Assembly: GCF_020447205.1 (NCBI RefSeq)
Contig: NZ_JAJAEL010000012.1
Span: 1-64,000, forward strand
From: Thalassolituus alkanivorans
GTDB lineage: Bacteria > Pseudomonadota > Gammaproteobacteria > Pseudomonadales > Oceanobacteraceae
Reading direction: 5' to 3'
Length of the DNA stretch: 64,000 nucleotides
This document shows positions 1-7,887 of this stretch, piece by piece (within the stretch, counting starts at the first letter, position 1; the number at the start of each line of letters is the position of its first letter). A program made the position numbers and the translations under genes. The notes below the pieces were generated by a model. The model worked only from the letters and a program-made list of their open reading frames with translations. It was not told where the DNA came from and searched no databases.

Positions 1-2
1 GG

Positions 3-68
3 AATCTGACACTGTCTCAGCTGTCGATTCATTTTGCCGGGCGGTTAGACGCTCATATTGATCTGTAA
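3..68 (+). CDS. Possible C-terminal end of an upstream gene (partial)
   Basis: The third frame is open from the window edge to a TAA at 66-68 and would encode about 21 residues rich in Leu, His and Ser. It could be the tail of a gene that begins before the window. The piece is too short to assign to a family, and open reading by chance is quite possible. Confidence 0.2.
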   Translation, partial: NLTLSQLSIHFAGRLDAHIDL

Positions 69-85
69 TTCGCTGACACAGAATT

Positions 86-469
86 TTGAACACCCTCGTC
101 ATTACTCGTCATCATAGTTACGATGCTGCTGGTCATCCGGTATCGGTTGAGACCATAAATGATTATGACGCAGATGGCACTCCGGATTCTGTTGATAAAG
201 TATTACGGGAGTTCGCTGCTGATGGTGCAGTTCTTAGCGAGGTGACGTTGCGCGATTATGATGGCGACGGCGTATTTAATGGGTCCCCTTACGATGATTA
301 CGAGCGCCAGCACACTACTGATGCTTTAGCTTATTTGATCGAATTCAACACGCCCTGGGTCATATTGTCACGCATACCGGGAGATAATGAACCGAATGAT
401 TTTTGGTTGGCTCAGCTACCATTCGGTTTCGGGCTGGCGGTAATGATATCCAATATGCCAAGTAACTAG
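86..469 (+). CDS. Small acidic protein with two DxDxDG repeats, possibly a gene remnant
   Basis: I do not recognise a family. The 127-residue product has two aligned 31-residue units (about residues 12-42 and 43-73). Each has an (Y/F)-x-A-x-G turn and then DYDADG or DYDGDG, the spacing of calcium-binding EF-loop or thrombospondin type 3-like repeats. No signal peptide is visible. The start is a TTG with no clear ribosome binding site, and stops lie just upstream in the same frame. The gene may therefore be the end of a larger secreted repeat protein that has lost its 5' part. It is convergent with thrB and overlaps its stop by four bases. The repeat is directly visible; the remnant status is inference. 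Confidence 0.4.
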   Translation: MNTLVITRHHSYDAAGHPVSVETINDYDADGTPDSVDKVLREFAADGAVLSEVTLRDYDGDGVFNGSPYDDYERQHTTDALAYLIEFNTPWVILSRIPGDNEPNDFWLAQLPFGFGLAVMISNMPSN

Positions 470-1413
470 CAGTGACGTCTTAGCAGTTTGTTTCTGAACT
501 CCGCCGGATCTTTCTGCAGCGCCATTTCCCCCGCCTGTTGCTGCTGAATGCGGCGGGTTAATAAGCGGCTCAGCCAGAAGCGCAGGGCTGCGCCTCTTAA
601 CACTAAATTCCAGTTGTTTTTTTCTGCATCGTTTAATGGCCGTACGCTTTCGTAGCCGTTTAATAAGGCTTCCGTACAACCGGCTTTCCAGTCGCCGTTA
701 ATATCGCAGCACCAGTCGTTGGCGATAATCGCCAGATCGTAGAGCAGCGCGCCATCGCAGGCGTTGTATAAATCAAGAATGGCGCCAACCTGGCCATCAG
801 CGGTGAAGAGGGCGTTATCGTGAAACAGGTCGCCATGAATCCAGCCCTGCGGCAGACTCAGCCACTGGCTGCGCTGTTGTGTCTGAAAGCGCAGTTCGTC
901 TTCAAGCAGCCTCTGTTCTTCGCGGGTTAAATCGCTGCTCAGCTCCGGGCTGATCGCAAGCCACCAGTCAAAACCACGGCTGTCACTGCGGCGGTTATGC
1001 AGCGGCAGGGCGGCCAGATGCAGTTCCGCCAGTGCGCGGCCAATGGCTGCGCAGTGTTGCGGTTGCGGATCATGGATATGTTCGCCGGGCAGGCGCGGAC
1101 AGATAATCGCCGGTTTGTCTTTCAGGCTGTGCAGCCATTCGCCATCACGTGCGGCCAGTGGTGCCGGAACCTGCAGCCCCTGTTGCCCCAGATGATGCGC
1201 CAGACGCACAAACTCACGCACCTCACTGCTGTTATGGTGCTCAAACAGGGTGAGCACATACTCACTCTGTCGGCCTTGCTGCTGGCAGGTAACGAAGTAG
1301 TTGGTGTTCTCGATACCGGCGGCGATGCCTTTATATGAAACTAACGTACCCAATTCAAATCGGGCAAGAAAGGCTTCGGTGTCGCTCTGGCTCAGCGAGG
1401 TATAAACAGACAT
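466..1413 (-). CDS. thrB: Homoserine kinase (aminoglycoside phosphotransferase fold)
   Basis: Phosphorylates L-homoserine to O-phosphohomoserine with ATP, the step before threonine synthase in cytoplasmic threonine synthesis. The 315-residue protein has the usual length of the Pseudomonas-type ThrB, which belongs to the choline/aminoglycoside kinase fold rather than the GHMP kinases of E. coli. The Brenner-type catalytic motif HGDLFHDN is at residues 193-200 and the metal-binding Asp is in ILDLYNACD at 212-220. The gene lies 139 nt downstream of a DUF2782 gene on the same strand and is divergent from polA, a neighbourhood familiar from pseudomonads. The ribosome binding site is weak (GGA about 9 nt before ATG). 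Confidence 0.93.
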   Translation of the reverse strand: MSVYTSLSQSDTEAFLARFELGTLVSYKGIAAGIENTNYFVTCQQQGRQSEYVLTLFEHHNSSEVREFVRLAHHLGQQGLQVPAPLAARDGEWLHSLKDKPAIICPRLPGEHIHDPQPQHCAAIGRALAELHLAALPLHNRRSDSRGFDWWLAISPELSSDLTREEQRLLEDELRFQTQQRSQWLSLPQGWIHGDLFHDNALFTADGQVGAILDLYNACDGALLYDLAIIANDWCCDINGDWKAGCTEALLNGYESVRPLNDAEKNNWNLVLRGAALRFWLSRLLTRRIQQQQAGEMALQKDPAEFRNKLLRRHC

Positions 1414-1552
1414 GGGAAGTATCCGGAGGTCAGCAGGCTGGTTGATTTTGGTCGTGTTGCGGGCCTGATTGCCGCTGGCGCCACAGGCGGGGCCATACTG
1501 GCATTCATGCCCGTCAGGGGTAATCGCCCGACAGGCTTAAAATATGGGCTTA

Positions 1553-1837
1553 TTACCAGCGGAAGATAACCCATTTCGGTACGCGCATCTGCGGGTTATC
1601 TTTGCGTACAAACTCGTTGGTTTCCTGCTCGGAAGGAATCAGGTAGTAGGCCGGGCCGACTTTAGGCACAACTTTGATCTCGCTGATTTCGCCGTTAATG
1701 CGGAATTCGTAATAGGTATTATCGCCATCGTTGCGGATGGTGACGGTCTCGCCGACAGGCTCGGCCGCAAGGGCGCTGCCGCTGGCCAGCAGAGCCGGAA
1801 CAAACAGGATTGTCGCCAGAAGTTGCTGAATCTTCAT
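1553..1837 (-). CDS. DUF2782 family periplasmic protein
   Basis: Function unknown. The 94-residue precursor starts with a cleavable signal peptide ending near ALAAEP (about residue 24). The mature part is a short beta-rich domain with the family-like stretch EIKVVPKVGPAYYLIP and ends in an aromatic VPKWVIFRW tail. It should therefore be a small exported protein. DUF2782 genes often sit between thrB and polA in gammaproteobacteria, as here. A GAGG about 11 nt upstream supports the ATG at 1837. It is divergent from polA with about 86 nt between the starts, so the two promoters must share this gap. Confidence 0.85.
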   Translation of the reverse strand: MKIQQLLATILFVPALLASGSALAAEPVGETVTIRNDGDNTYYEFRINGEISEIKVVPKVGPAYYLIPSEQETNEFVRKDNPQMRVPKWVIFRW

Positions 1838-1923
1838 GGTAAACTGCGCCTCAATAATGAATCTTCTGGTGGCATTGTACGCCGCCCGCCACCGAAACCC
1901 CAGCCAAGGATTTGACCAATATC

Positions 1924-4713
1924 ATGTCTAAGCCAGTGATTCTCGTCGATGGTTCGTCCTATCTGTTCCGCGCCTTCCATGCGATTCCGCTGCTGACCAA
2001 TTCCAAAGGTCTGCACACCAATGCCATCAAGGGCGTGATCAGCATGATCAAACGTCTGCAGAAAGACTACACTGGCTCACAGTTGGTGGTGGTGTTTGAT
2101 GCCAAAGGCAAAACCTTCCGCAACGATATTTATGCTGACTACAAAGCCCATCGTCCGCCGATGCCGGATGAGCTGCGTGAACAGATTGAGCCTATTCATA
2201 ACATTATCCGCGCGATGGGTTTACCGCTGCTGATTATCGAAGGAGTAGAAGCGGATGACGTGATCGGTACGCTGGCATCCCAGGCCATTGAGCACAATCA
2301 GGATGTGGTGATTTCCACCGGCGATAAAGATATGGCGCAGCTGGTCAACAGCCATGTGTCATTGATTAATACCATGACCGATACCTTCCTCGATGTGGAT
2401 GGCGTTAAAGAAAAATTCGGCGTACCGCCCGAGCATATCATCGACTACCTCGCCTTAATGGGCGACAAGGTTGATAACATTCCCGGCGTGCCTAAAGTCG
2501 GTGAAAAAACGGCTGTCGGATTAGTCGCTGGTTTAGGCAGTCTGGAAACGATTTACGACAACCTCGATAAAGTCGCTACGCTGGAATTCCGCGGTGCAAA
2601 AACCATGGCCGCCCGTCTGGAAGAACATAAAGAGCAGGCGCTGTTATCGAAAGTGCTGGCCACCATTAAATGTGATGTCGATCTGGAATTCAGCCTGCCT
2701 GAAATTAAAAGCAGCGAGGCCGATAATGCTCAGCTGCTGGATTTATTCCGCGAGATGGAATTTAAAGCCTGGATTGCCGAACTGAGTCATTCGGCCGATG
2801 CTGTTCCGGCGTTTGAATTAACCGCCTCGGCCGGTTCTGTTTCCGGTCAGCAGCAGGCCGCCGAACAGGCCATGGCCGCAGCATTCAGTGGTGAAACTCA
2901 GTACGATATTATTTTTACCCAGACAGAACTGGATGCCTGGCTGGAGAAGCTTAAAAAAGCAGAGCTCTTTGCCTTCGATACTGAAACCACCTCGCTTAAT
3001 TATAAAGAAGCCCGCATTGTCGGTGTCTCCTTTGCGGTGGAAGCCGGCAAGGCCGCCTATGTGCCGCTGGCACATGACGCGGAATGTATTCCGGAAGGTA
3101 AAACCCAGCTTAATCGCGAAGAAGTTTTAGCGCAGCTGCAGCCAATTCTGGAAAGCGAGACGCACAAAAAAGTCGGCCAGCATATGAAATACGATATGCA
3201 CGTACTGGCGAACCACGGTATTCAGCTGCGCGGTGTGCAGTTCGATACCATGCTGGAATCCTATATTCTCGATTCGGTTGCTACCCGTCACGATATGGAC
3301 AGCCTGGCGCTGAAATATCTTGGCCATAAAAATATCAGCTTTGAAGAGATTGCTGGTAAGGGCACCAAGCAGCTGACCTTTAATCAGATTCATACCGATA
3401 AGGCCGGGCCTTATGCCGCCGAAGACGCCGATATTACCCTGCGTCTGCACCAGCGCTTATGGCCGGAATTACAGGCCGTACCAAGCCTGCAAAAAGTCTT
3501 TGAAGACATTGAAATGCCGGTTATGCCGGTACTGTGTGCTATGGAAGAAACCGGCGCATTAATTGATGCCGATTTACTGCACGAACAGAGCCAGCAGATA
3601 GAGCAGCGCCTGCAACAGCTGGAGCAGGAAGCCCATAACGCCGCCGGTCAGGTATTTAATTTAAGCTCGCCAAAACAGCTGGGCGAAATCCTGTTTGAGA
3701 AACAACAGCTGCCGGTGAAAAAGAAAACGCCCAAAGGTGCGCCCTCCACCGCCGAAGAAGTGCTGCAGGAACTGGCCGACGACGGTTACGAGCTGCCAAA
3801 ACTACTGATGGAACATCGTGGTCTGGCGAAATTAAAAAGCACTTATACCGATAAGCTGCCATTAATGATTGCGCCGGAATCCGGCCGCGTACATACCTCT
3901 TACCATCAGGCGGTGGCAGCGACCGGACGTTTATCCTCTACAGACCCTAACCTGCAGAATATTCCGATCCGCTCGGAAGAAGGCCGGAAAATCCGTCAGG
4001 CTTTTATTGCGCCAGCCGGTTATAAACTGGTCGCGGCGGATTACAGTCAGATTGAACTGCGCATTATGGCGCATCTTTCTGATGATCCGAGTCTGCTGAA
4101 GGCCTTTGCCGATGGCCGCGATATTCACCGTGCAACCGCAGCGGAAGTGTTTGGTGAAACGGAAGAAAACGTCAGCGATAACCAGCGCCGTGCCGCCAAA
4201 GCCATTAACTTTGGTTTGATTTACGGCATGTCGGCTTTTGGTCTGGCGAAACAGATTGGCGTTGGCCGTGGCGAAGCACAGGATTACGTGAACCTGTATT
4301 TCCAGCGTTATCCGGGCGTGCGCGACTATATGGATAACACCCGCGAACATGCGAAAGAACAGGGCTTTGTTGAAACCATTTTTGGTCGCCGTTTATACCT
4401 GCCGGAAATCCGCGCGAAAAATGCACCACGTCGCCAGCATGCCGAGCGTACCGCGATTAACGCGCCGATGCAGGGTTCCGCCGCCGACATTATCAAACGC
4501 GCCATGATTCGCGTTGCCGGCTGGTTACCTGACAGCGGTTTTGATGCACGTATGCTGATGCAGGTGCACGATGAACTGATTCTGGAGGTGAAGGAAGATC
4601 AGGCGAAAGCCTTTGCGGCAGAACTTAAACAGCAAATGGAACAGGCAGCAGAATTAAAAGTGCCGTTAGTGGTAGAAGCCGGAATTGGTGATAACTGGGA
4701 GCAGGCACACTGA
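1924..4713 (+). CDS. polA: DNA polymerase I
   Basis: Template-directed DNA synthesis with 5'-nuclease activity, for Okazaki fragment maturation and repair. Three domains are visible. A FEN-like 5' nuclease covers about residues 1-290 (ILVDGSSYLFRAFH, then VEADDVIGTLA and GDKVDNIPGVPKVG). A DnaQ-like 3'-5' exonuclease follows, with AFDTETTSLNY carrying the metal-binding Asp and Glu. The family A polymerase occupies the last 400 residues, with DYSQIELRIMAH (motif A), the O-helix R..KAINFGLIYG and MQVHDELILE (motif C). All catalytic residues appear intact. I chose the ATG at 1924 over the upstream TTG at 1912, because AAGGA at 1906-1910 touches the TTG and because family members begin near this ATG. 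Length is 929 residues. Confidence 0.97.
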   Translation: MSKPVILVDGSSYLFRAFHAIPLLTNSKGLHTNAIKGVISMIKRLQKDYTGSQLVVVFDAKGKTFRNDIYADYKAHRPPMPDELREQIEPIHNIIRAMGLPLLIIEGVEADDVIGTLASQAIEHNQDVVISTGDKDMAQLVNSHVSLINTMTDTFLDVDGVKEKFGVPPEHIIDYLALMGDKVDNIPGVPKVGEKTAVGLVAGLGSLETIYDNLDKVATLEFRGAKTMAARLEEHKEQALLSKVLATIKCDVDLEFSLPEIKSSEADNAQLLDLFREMEFKAWIAELSHSADAVPAFELTASAGSVSGQQQAAEQAMAAAFSGETQYDIIFTQTELDAWLEKLKKAELFAFDTETTSLNYKEARIVGVSFAVEAGKAAYVPLAHDAECIPEGKTQLNREEVLAQLQPILESETHKKVGQHMKYDMHVLANHGIQLRGVQFDTMLESYILDSVATRHDMDSLALKYLGHKNISFEEIAGKGTKQLTFNQIHTDKAGPYAAEDADITLRLHQRLWPELQAVPSLQKVFEDIEMPVMPVLCAMEETGALIDADLLHEQSQQIEQRLQQLEQEAHNAAGQVFNLSSPKQLGEILFEKQQLPVKKKTPKGAPSTAEEVLQELADDGYELPKLLMEHRGLAKLKSTYTDKLPLMIAPESGRVHTSYHQAVAATGRLSSTDPNLQNIPIRSEEGRKIRQAFIAPAGYKLVAADYSQIELRIMAHLSDDPSLLKAFADGRDIHRATAAEVFGETEENVSDNQRRAAKAINFGLIYGMSAFGLAKQIGVGRGEAQDYVNLYFQRYPGVRDYMDNTREHAKEQGFVETIFGRRLYLPEIRAKNAPRRQHAERTAINAPMQGSAADIIKRAMIRVAGWLPDSGFDARMLMQVHDELILEVKEDQAKAFAAELKQQMEQAAELKVPLVVEAGIGDNWEQAH

Positions 4714-4751
4714 TTTTTTGGGTGGTGACCACCCTGCGGAACTGGCTGGTA

Positions 4752-4779
4752 TATCTGGTGGGTATTTCCCCACCAGATA
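4752..4779. terminator. 11-bp perfect hairpin between convergent genes
   Basis: TATCTGGTGGG (4752-4762) pairs with CCCACCAGATA (4769-4779) around a 6-nt loop. It lies between polA and the convergent SMP-30-like gene and could end transcripts from either side, but no long T tract follows on either strand. A shorter GGGTGGT/ACCACCC dyad sits at about 4720-4734. Confidence 0.5.
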
Positions 4780-4788
4780 CAGCAATCT

Positions 4789-5841
4789 TCAGAAAGCCCA
4801 CTTACCAATCCGGTCCATATGCAATGTACCCAGATACAGCCCATCCTCTTCCGGCTGAACTGAGGTCACTTCTCCAATAGCAACCGCTGCCTGGTCGTGC
4901 AGACTCTGCAATATTTCACCTTGGGCATTAATCTGCAGAATCAGACCATAAGGCTTGGGTACCGGTGCTAATGATTTTGGCAATTTAGCCAGCTGATTTT
5001 TTACCCATGGGTTAGCGTGGAATTTATCCACCAGTTTCGGCCGCAGGCCGTACATCGCAACCCAGTAAGTGCCATCGGCGGCGCGGGCAATACCATCCGG
5101 CAGGCCGGGCAATTTATCCAGCAGGATTTCTTTCTGTCCGGCTTTTTCTCCGCTCAACCAGACCTTGCTGATCTGATAGGTAAAGGTTTCGTTAATCAGC
5201 ACATAACTCTGATCGGCCGATACCGCCACGCCATTGGCAAAGGCAAAACCATCAGCCAGTAAGGTCAGCTGGTTATTCTCCGGATTAAGAGCAAATAAGC
5301 GTCCGGACGGGCGGCCATCAAGAATATCGAGCACGATATCTTTCAGTGCATAACGGTTACTGGCATCGGAGAAATAAATGGTGCCGTCGGCGCCGATATC
5401 CACATCATCGACAACGCCCAGTTTTTCATTGTTATAGCGGTCGGCCAGCACGCTGATTTTGGCGGTCGGGCTCATGCTCAGCAGGCCTTTTTCTGCGTCG
5501 GCGATAATCAGGTTCTGCTCGCTGTCAAAATGCAGCCCCAGTGGCCGGCCGCCGGTATTGGTCAGCGTTTCCCAGTTGTTGTACGGGCATTTGCGCAGAA
5601 TGCTGCCGTCGAGTGTGCCTGTGTATAAGCAGCCGAGTTTATCTTTGGCAATATCTTCGCCGCCAGCTTTGCCAGCCGGAAGTTTGGTTATCTGCGTGCT
5701 TTGCAGCATATCGTTAGGCGCGAGTATGCCGGCAAAATCCAGCGGACGGGATGCGTTAACCGCAACAGAGTCTATGGGTGAAGGCCAGAAAACAGCGCCG
5801 GCAAGTGCCAGTCCTGTAATCAACAGCAGTTTTTTCAGCAT
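4789..5841 (-). CDS. SMP-30/gluconolactonase/strictosidine synthase-like beta-propeller protein, exported or membrane-anchored
   Basis: A 350-residue protein with an N-terminal hydrophobic segment (MLKKLLLITGLALAGAVFWP) that acts as a signal or anchor. A six-bladed-propeller-type domain follows. Recognisable blades include RPLGLHFDSEQNLIIADAEKGL, VVDDVDIGADGTIYFSD and FANGVAVSADQSYVLINE; the order and the N-G-V-A-V-S motif match the strictosidine synthase/SMP-30 lactonase superfamily. Members hydrolyse lactones or bind metal, and the substrate here cannot be told. The ATG at 5841 is preferred because AGGAC precedes it and it gives a clean signal sequence; an upstream in-frame start would add 36 atypical residues. 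It is divergent from gdhA. Confidence 0.75.
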   Translation of the reverse strand: MLKKLLLITGLALAGAVFWPSPIDSVAVNASRPLDFAGILAPNDMLQSTQITKLPAGKAGGEDIAKDKLGCLYTGTLDGSILRKCPYNNWETLTNTGGRPLGLHFDSEQNLIIADAEKGLLSMSPTAKISVLADRYNNEKLGVVDDVDIGADGTIYFSDASNRYALKDIVLDILDGRPSGRLFALNPENNQLTLLADGFAFANGVAVSADQSYVLINETFTYQISKVWLSGEKAGQKEILLDKLPGLPDGIARAADGTYWVAMYGLRPKLVDKFHANPWVKNQLAKLPKSLAPVPKPYGLILQINAQGEILQSLHDQAAVAIGEVTSVQPEEDGLYLGTLHMDRIGKWAF

Positions 5842-6079
5842 CGGAATGTCCTTTTTTATTTGATTATGTTGGCCACTAAGCAGGTTGCACAGGGGCAATA
5901 TTGCCACAGCCGGCACAAGGGGGCTCAGGGCTGGACGGGTTGTAAGCACATTAATGTTAAAAATATTAAGAAAGCGGATGCTTTTTAAGCCATGTTTGGC
6001 AAAAATAGTGTCTTTGCACCATAGCAGGGCGTCATACGCGTTGATGGTGTGCCATTCAATGCGCGATGTGAGGCCTGTT
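5842..6079. promoter_or_regulatory. Divergent intergenic region, SMP-30-like gene / gdhA
   Basis: A 238-nt gap that must hold both promoters. It contains AT-rich stretches near 5950-5990. I find no convincing sigma-54 element (the GG to GC spacing is wrong) and no clear operator. The sequence just before gdhA ends in GTGAGG, a plausible ribosome binding site. Confidence 0.4.
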
Positions 6080-7423
6080 ATGCGTTATGAGTCAGTAAAA
6101 GAATTTCTCCATTTTGTTGCTCAGCGAAACCCTGGTCAGCCTGAATATCTGCAGGCCGTAGCTGAGGTGATGGAGAGTCTGTGGCCTTTTATTACCAGCC
6201 ATCCGCATTACGCTGAACAGGGGCTGCTGGAGCGGCTGATTGAGGCTGAGCGCATTATCCAGTTCCGTGTGTCCTGGGTGGACGACAATGGCGATGTGCA
6301 GGTTAACCGTGGCTATCGCGTGCAGCACAGTGCTGCCATCGGGCCTTATAAAGGTGGTTTGCGTTTTCATTCGTCGGTGAACCAGTCGGTGCTGAAATTC
6401 CTGGCCTTTGAGCAGATGTTCAAAAATGCCCTCACAACCCTGCCAATGGGCGCCGGTAAAGGCGGCTCTGACTTTAATCCAAAGGGTAAAAGCCAGGGCG
6501 AGATCATGCGTTTCTGTCAGGCCTTTATCAGCGAACTATACCGCCATATCGGTTCTGATACCGATGTGCCGGCCGGGGATATTGGTGTTGGTGCGCGTGA
6601 GATCGGCTACATGGCTGGTATGCTGCGTAAGCTGACTAACCGTTCCGACTGTGTATTTACCGGCAAAGGCCTGAGTTTTGGCGGCTCCTTAATCCGTCCG
6701 CAGGCAACAGGTTATGGCACCGTTTATTTTGCTCAGGAAATGCTGCTGCATGCCGGACGTTCACTGGAAGGAATGCGTGTTGGTATTTCCGGTTCCGGCA
6801 ATGTTGCGCAGTACGCCGTTGAAAAAGCCATGCAGCTGGGCGCGATCGTTGTCTGTGTATCCGACAGCAGCGGTACGGTCTACGACGAAGAAGGCTTTGA
6901 CGCAGAAAAACTGGCACTGCTGATGAGCATTAAAAATGAGCGCTATGGCCGGGTGGAAGACTATGCCAAAGCCGCGGGTCTGCCTTATATGGCCGGCCGT
7001 ACGCCATGGCATATTCCGGTGGATGTGGCGCTGCCATGCGCAACCCAGAATGAACTGAATGAAGACGATGCGCAGGCACTGGTTAAAAACGGCGTGCAGT
7101 GCATTGCCGAAGGCGCCAACATGCCCTGTACCGCCGAAGCCATCAGTGTGTTTGAACAGAATTCCGTGCTCTTTGCGCCGGGTAAGGCGAGTAACGCCGG
7201 TGGTGTGGCAACCTCAGGTCTGGAAATGAGCCAAAACGCCATGCGCCTGTGCTGGACCAGCGAGGAAGTGGATGCCCGCTTGCTGGAAATTATGCAGGGT
7301 ATTCACCGCGCCTGTCTGAAATACGGCTGCCGTGATGACGGTAGCGTAAGCTATGTCGATGGTGCGAACATCGCCGGTTTTGTGAAAGTGGCCGATGCCA
7401 TGCTGGCGCAGGGCGTTATCTGA
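6080..7423 (+). CDS. gdhA: NADP-type glutamate dehydrogenase
   Basis: Reductive amination of 2-oxoglutarate with ammonium to give L-glutamate; a cytoplasmic hexamer. With the ATG at 6080 the product is 447 residues, the same length as E. coli GdhA. An earlier in-frame start would add 65 residues of unlikely sequence. The substrate-binding region GPYKGGLRFH is at 88-97. The catalytic lysine motif PMGAGKGGSDF is at 122-132 (Lys127). A nucleotide-binding GSGNVAQYAVEKA and the family-type SNAGGVATSGLEMSQN are also present. GTGAGG precedes the start by about 7 nt. The gene probably forms a single-gene transcript, ending at a structured region downstream. Confidence 0.96.
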   Translation: MRYESVKEFLHFVAQRNPGQPEYLQAVAEVMESLWPFITSHPHYAEQGLLERLIEAERIIQFRVSWVDDNGDVQVNRGYRVQHSAAIGPYKGGLRFHSSVNQSVLKFLAFEQMFKNALTTLPMGAGKGGSDFNPKGKSQGEIMRFCQAFISELYRHIGSDTDVPAGDIGVGAREIGYMAGMLRKLTNRSDCVFTGKGLSFGGSLIRPQATGYGTVYFAQEMLLHAGRSLEGMRVGISGSGNVAQYAVEKAMQLGAIVVCVSDSSGTVYDEEGFDAEKLALLMSIKNERYGRVEDYAKAAGLPYMAGRTPWHIPVDVALPCATQNELNEDDAQALVKNGVQCIAEGANMPCTAEAISVFEQNSVLFAPGKASNAGGVATSGLEMSQNAMRLCWTSEEVDARLLEIMQGIHRACLKYGCRDDGSVSYVDGANIAGFVKVADAMLAQGVI

Positions 7424-7434
7424 TATGAAAAATG

Positions 7435-7474
7435 ACGGCGTTCTGTAACAGGGCGCCGTTATCGCCGTATTTTA
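7435..7474 (+). terminator. Probable gdhA terminator
   Basis: ACGGCG (7435-7440) pairs with CGCCGT (7454-7459). The loop can itself fold, CTGT with ACAG at 7443-7451. A weak T-containing stretch follows. It lies 12 nt after the gdhA stop. Confidence 0.55.
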
Positions 7475-7475
7475 T

Positions 7476-7528
7476 CACCTCGTGCCCACGCTCCTAACAC
7501 CTCGTTCCAACGCTCCTGCGTTGGAATG
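7476..7528. repeat. REP-like extragenic palindrome with a degenerate tandem copy
   Basis: CACCTCGTGCCCACGCTCCT (from 7476) is repeated 22 nt later as CACCTCGTTCCAACGCTCCT (from 7498). The second copy forms a perfect 9-bp hairpin, TTCCAACGC (7505-7513) with GCGTTGGAA (7518-7526) around TCCT. The core resembles the widespread CGTTCCCACGCTCTGCGTGGGAA-type gammaproteobacterial extragenic repeat. It sits between gdhA and the restriction-modification locus. Confidence 0.6.
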
Positions 7529-7555
7529 CGTACCCGGTTACTGATCGTCTTCTGA

Positions 7556-7858
7556 TCATTTCTGTCGTCTGCTCCGTTGCCGCAAAGCATTAAAAATTTG
7601 CTCAGGCAACATCAGCAACAACAAAAGCGGATAACCCAGCGCCGGAAAGAACAACAGCAGCAGTGGCAGGCCAAGAGCGAGAATAAGTACCCACAGCAGC
7701 GCCGAGATGAACAGGTAGGTAATGCCGATTTTCACGTCCAGCGTGATCAGCAGGCCTGCCAGCAGCAAAACAAACAATGCTGATGCGGCGGCGCTGACTA
7801 TCCGCTGGCGGAATGATCGGGGCGGCGGTAACGGTTTCTTCTCTCTGGTCATGTTCAC
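7556..7858 (-). CDS. Small hydrophobic membrane protein, unknown function
   Basis: I do not recognise a family. The 100-residue product starts with a basic, proline-rich cytoplasmic stretch (KKPLPPPRSFRQR). It then has two or three closely packed hydrophobic segments (about residues 20-45, 48-70 and 70-85) and ends in a basic tail (RQRSRRQK). This predicts an inner-membrane protein with both ends inside or a hairpin. AAGGATG lies 7 nt before the ATG, which supports translation. It begins 29 nt downstream of the MmeI-like gene on the same strand and could be cotranscribed with it. Whether it has anything to do with restriction is unknown. Confidence 0.6.
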   Translation of the reverse strand: MNMTREKKPLPPPRSFRQRIVSAAASALFVLLLAGLLITLDVKIGITYLFISALLWVLILALGLPLLLLFFPALGYPLLLLLMLPEQIFNALRQRSRRQK

Positions 7859-7887
7859 ATCCTTGTGTTGTTTGCCCTGTGTTTCGG

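Noticed and set aside
5990-6025. Possible sigma-54 element upstream of gdhA (TTGGCA and TTTGCA)
   Set aside because: The GG and GC are 16 nt apart, whereas sigma-54 promoters need 10.
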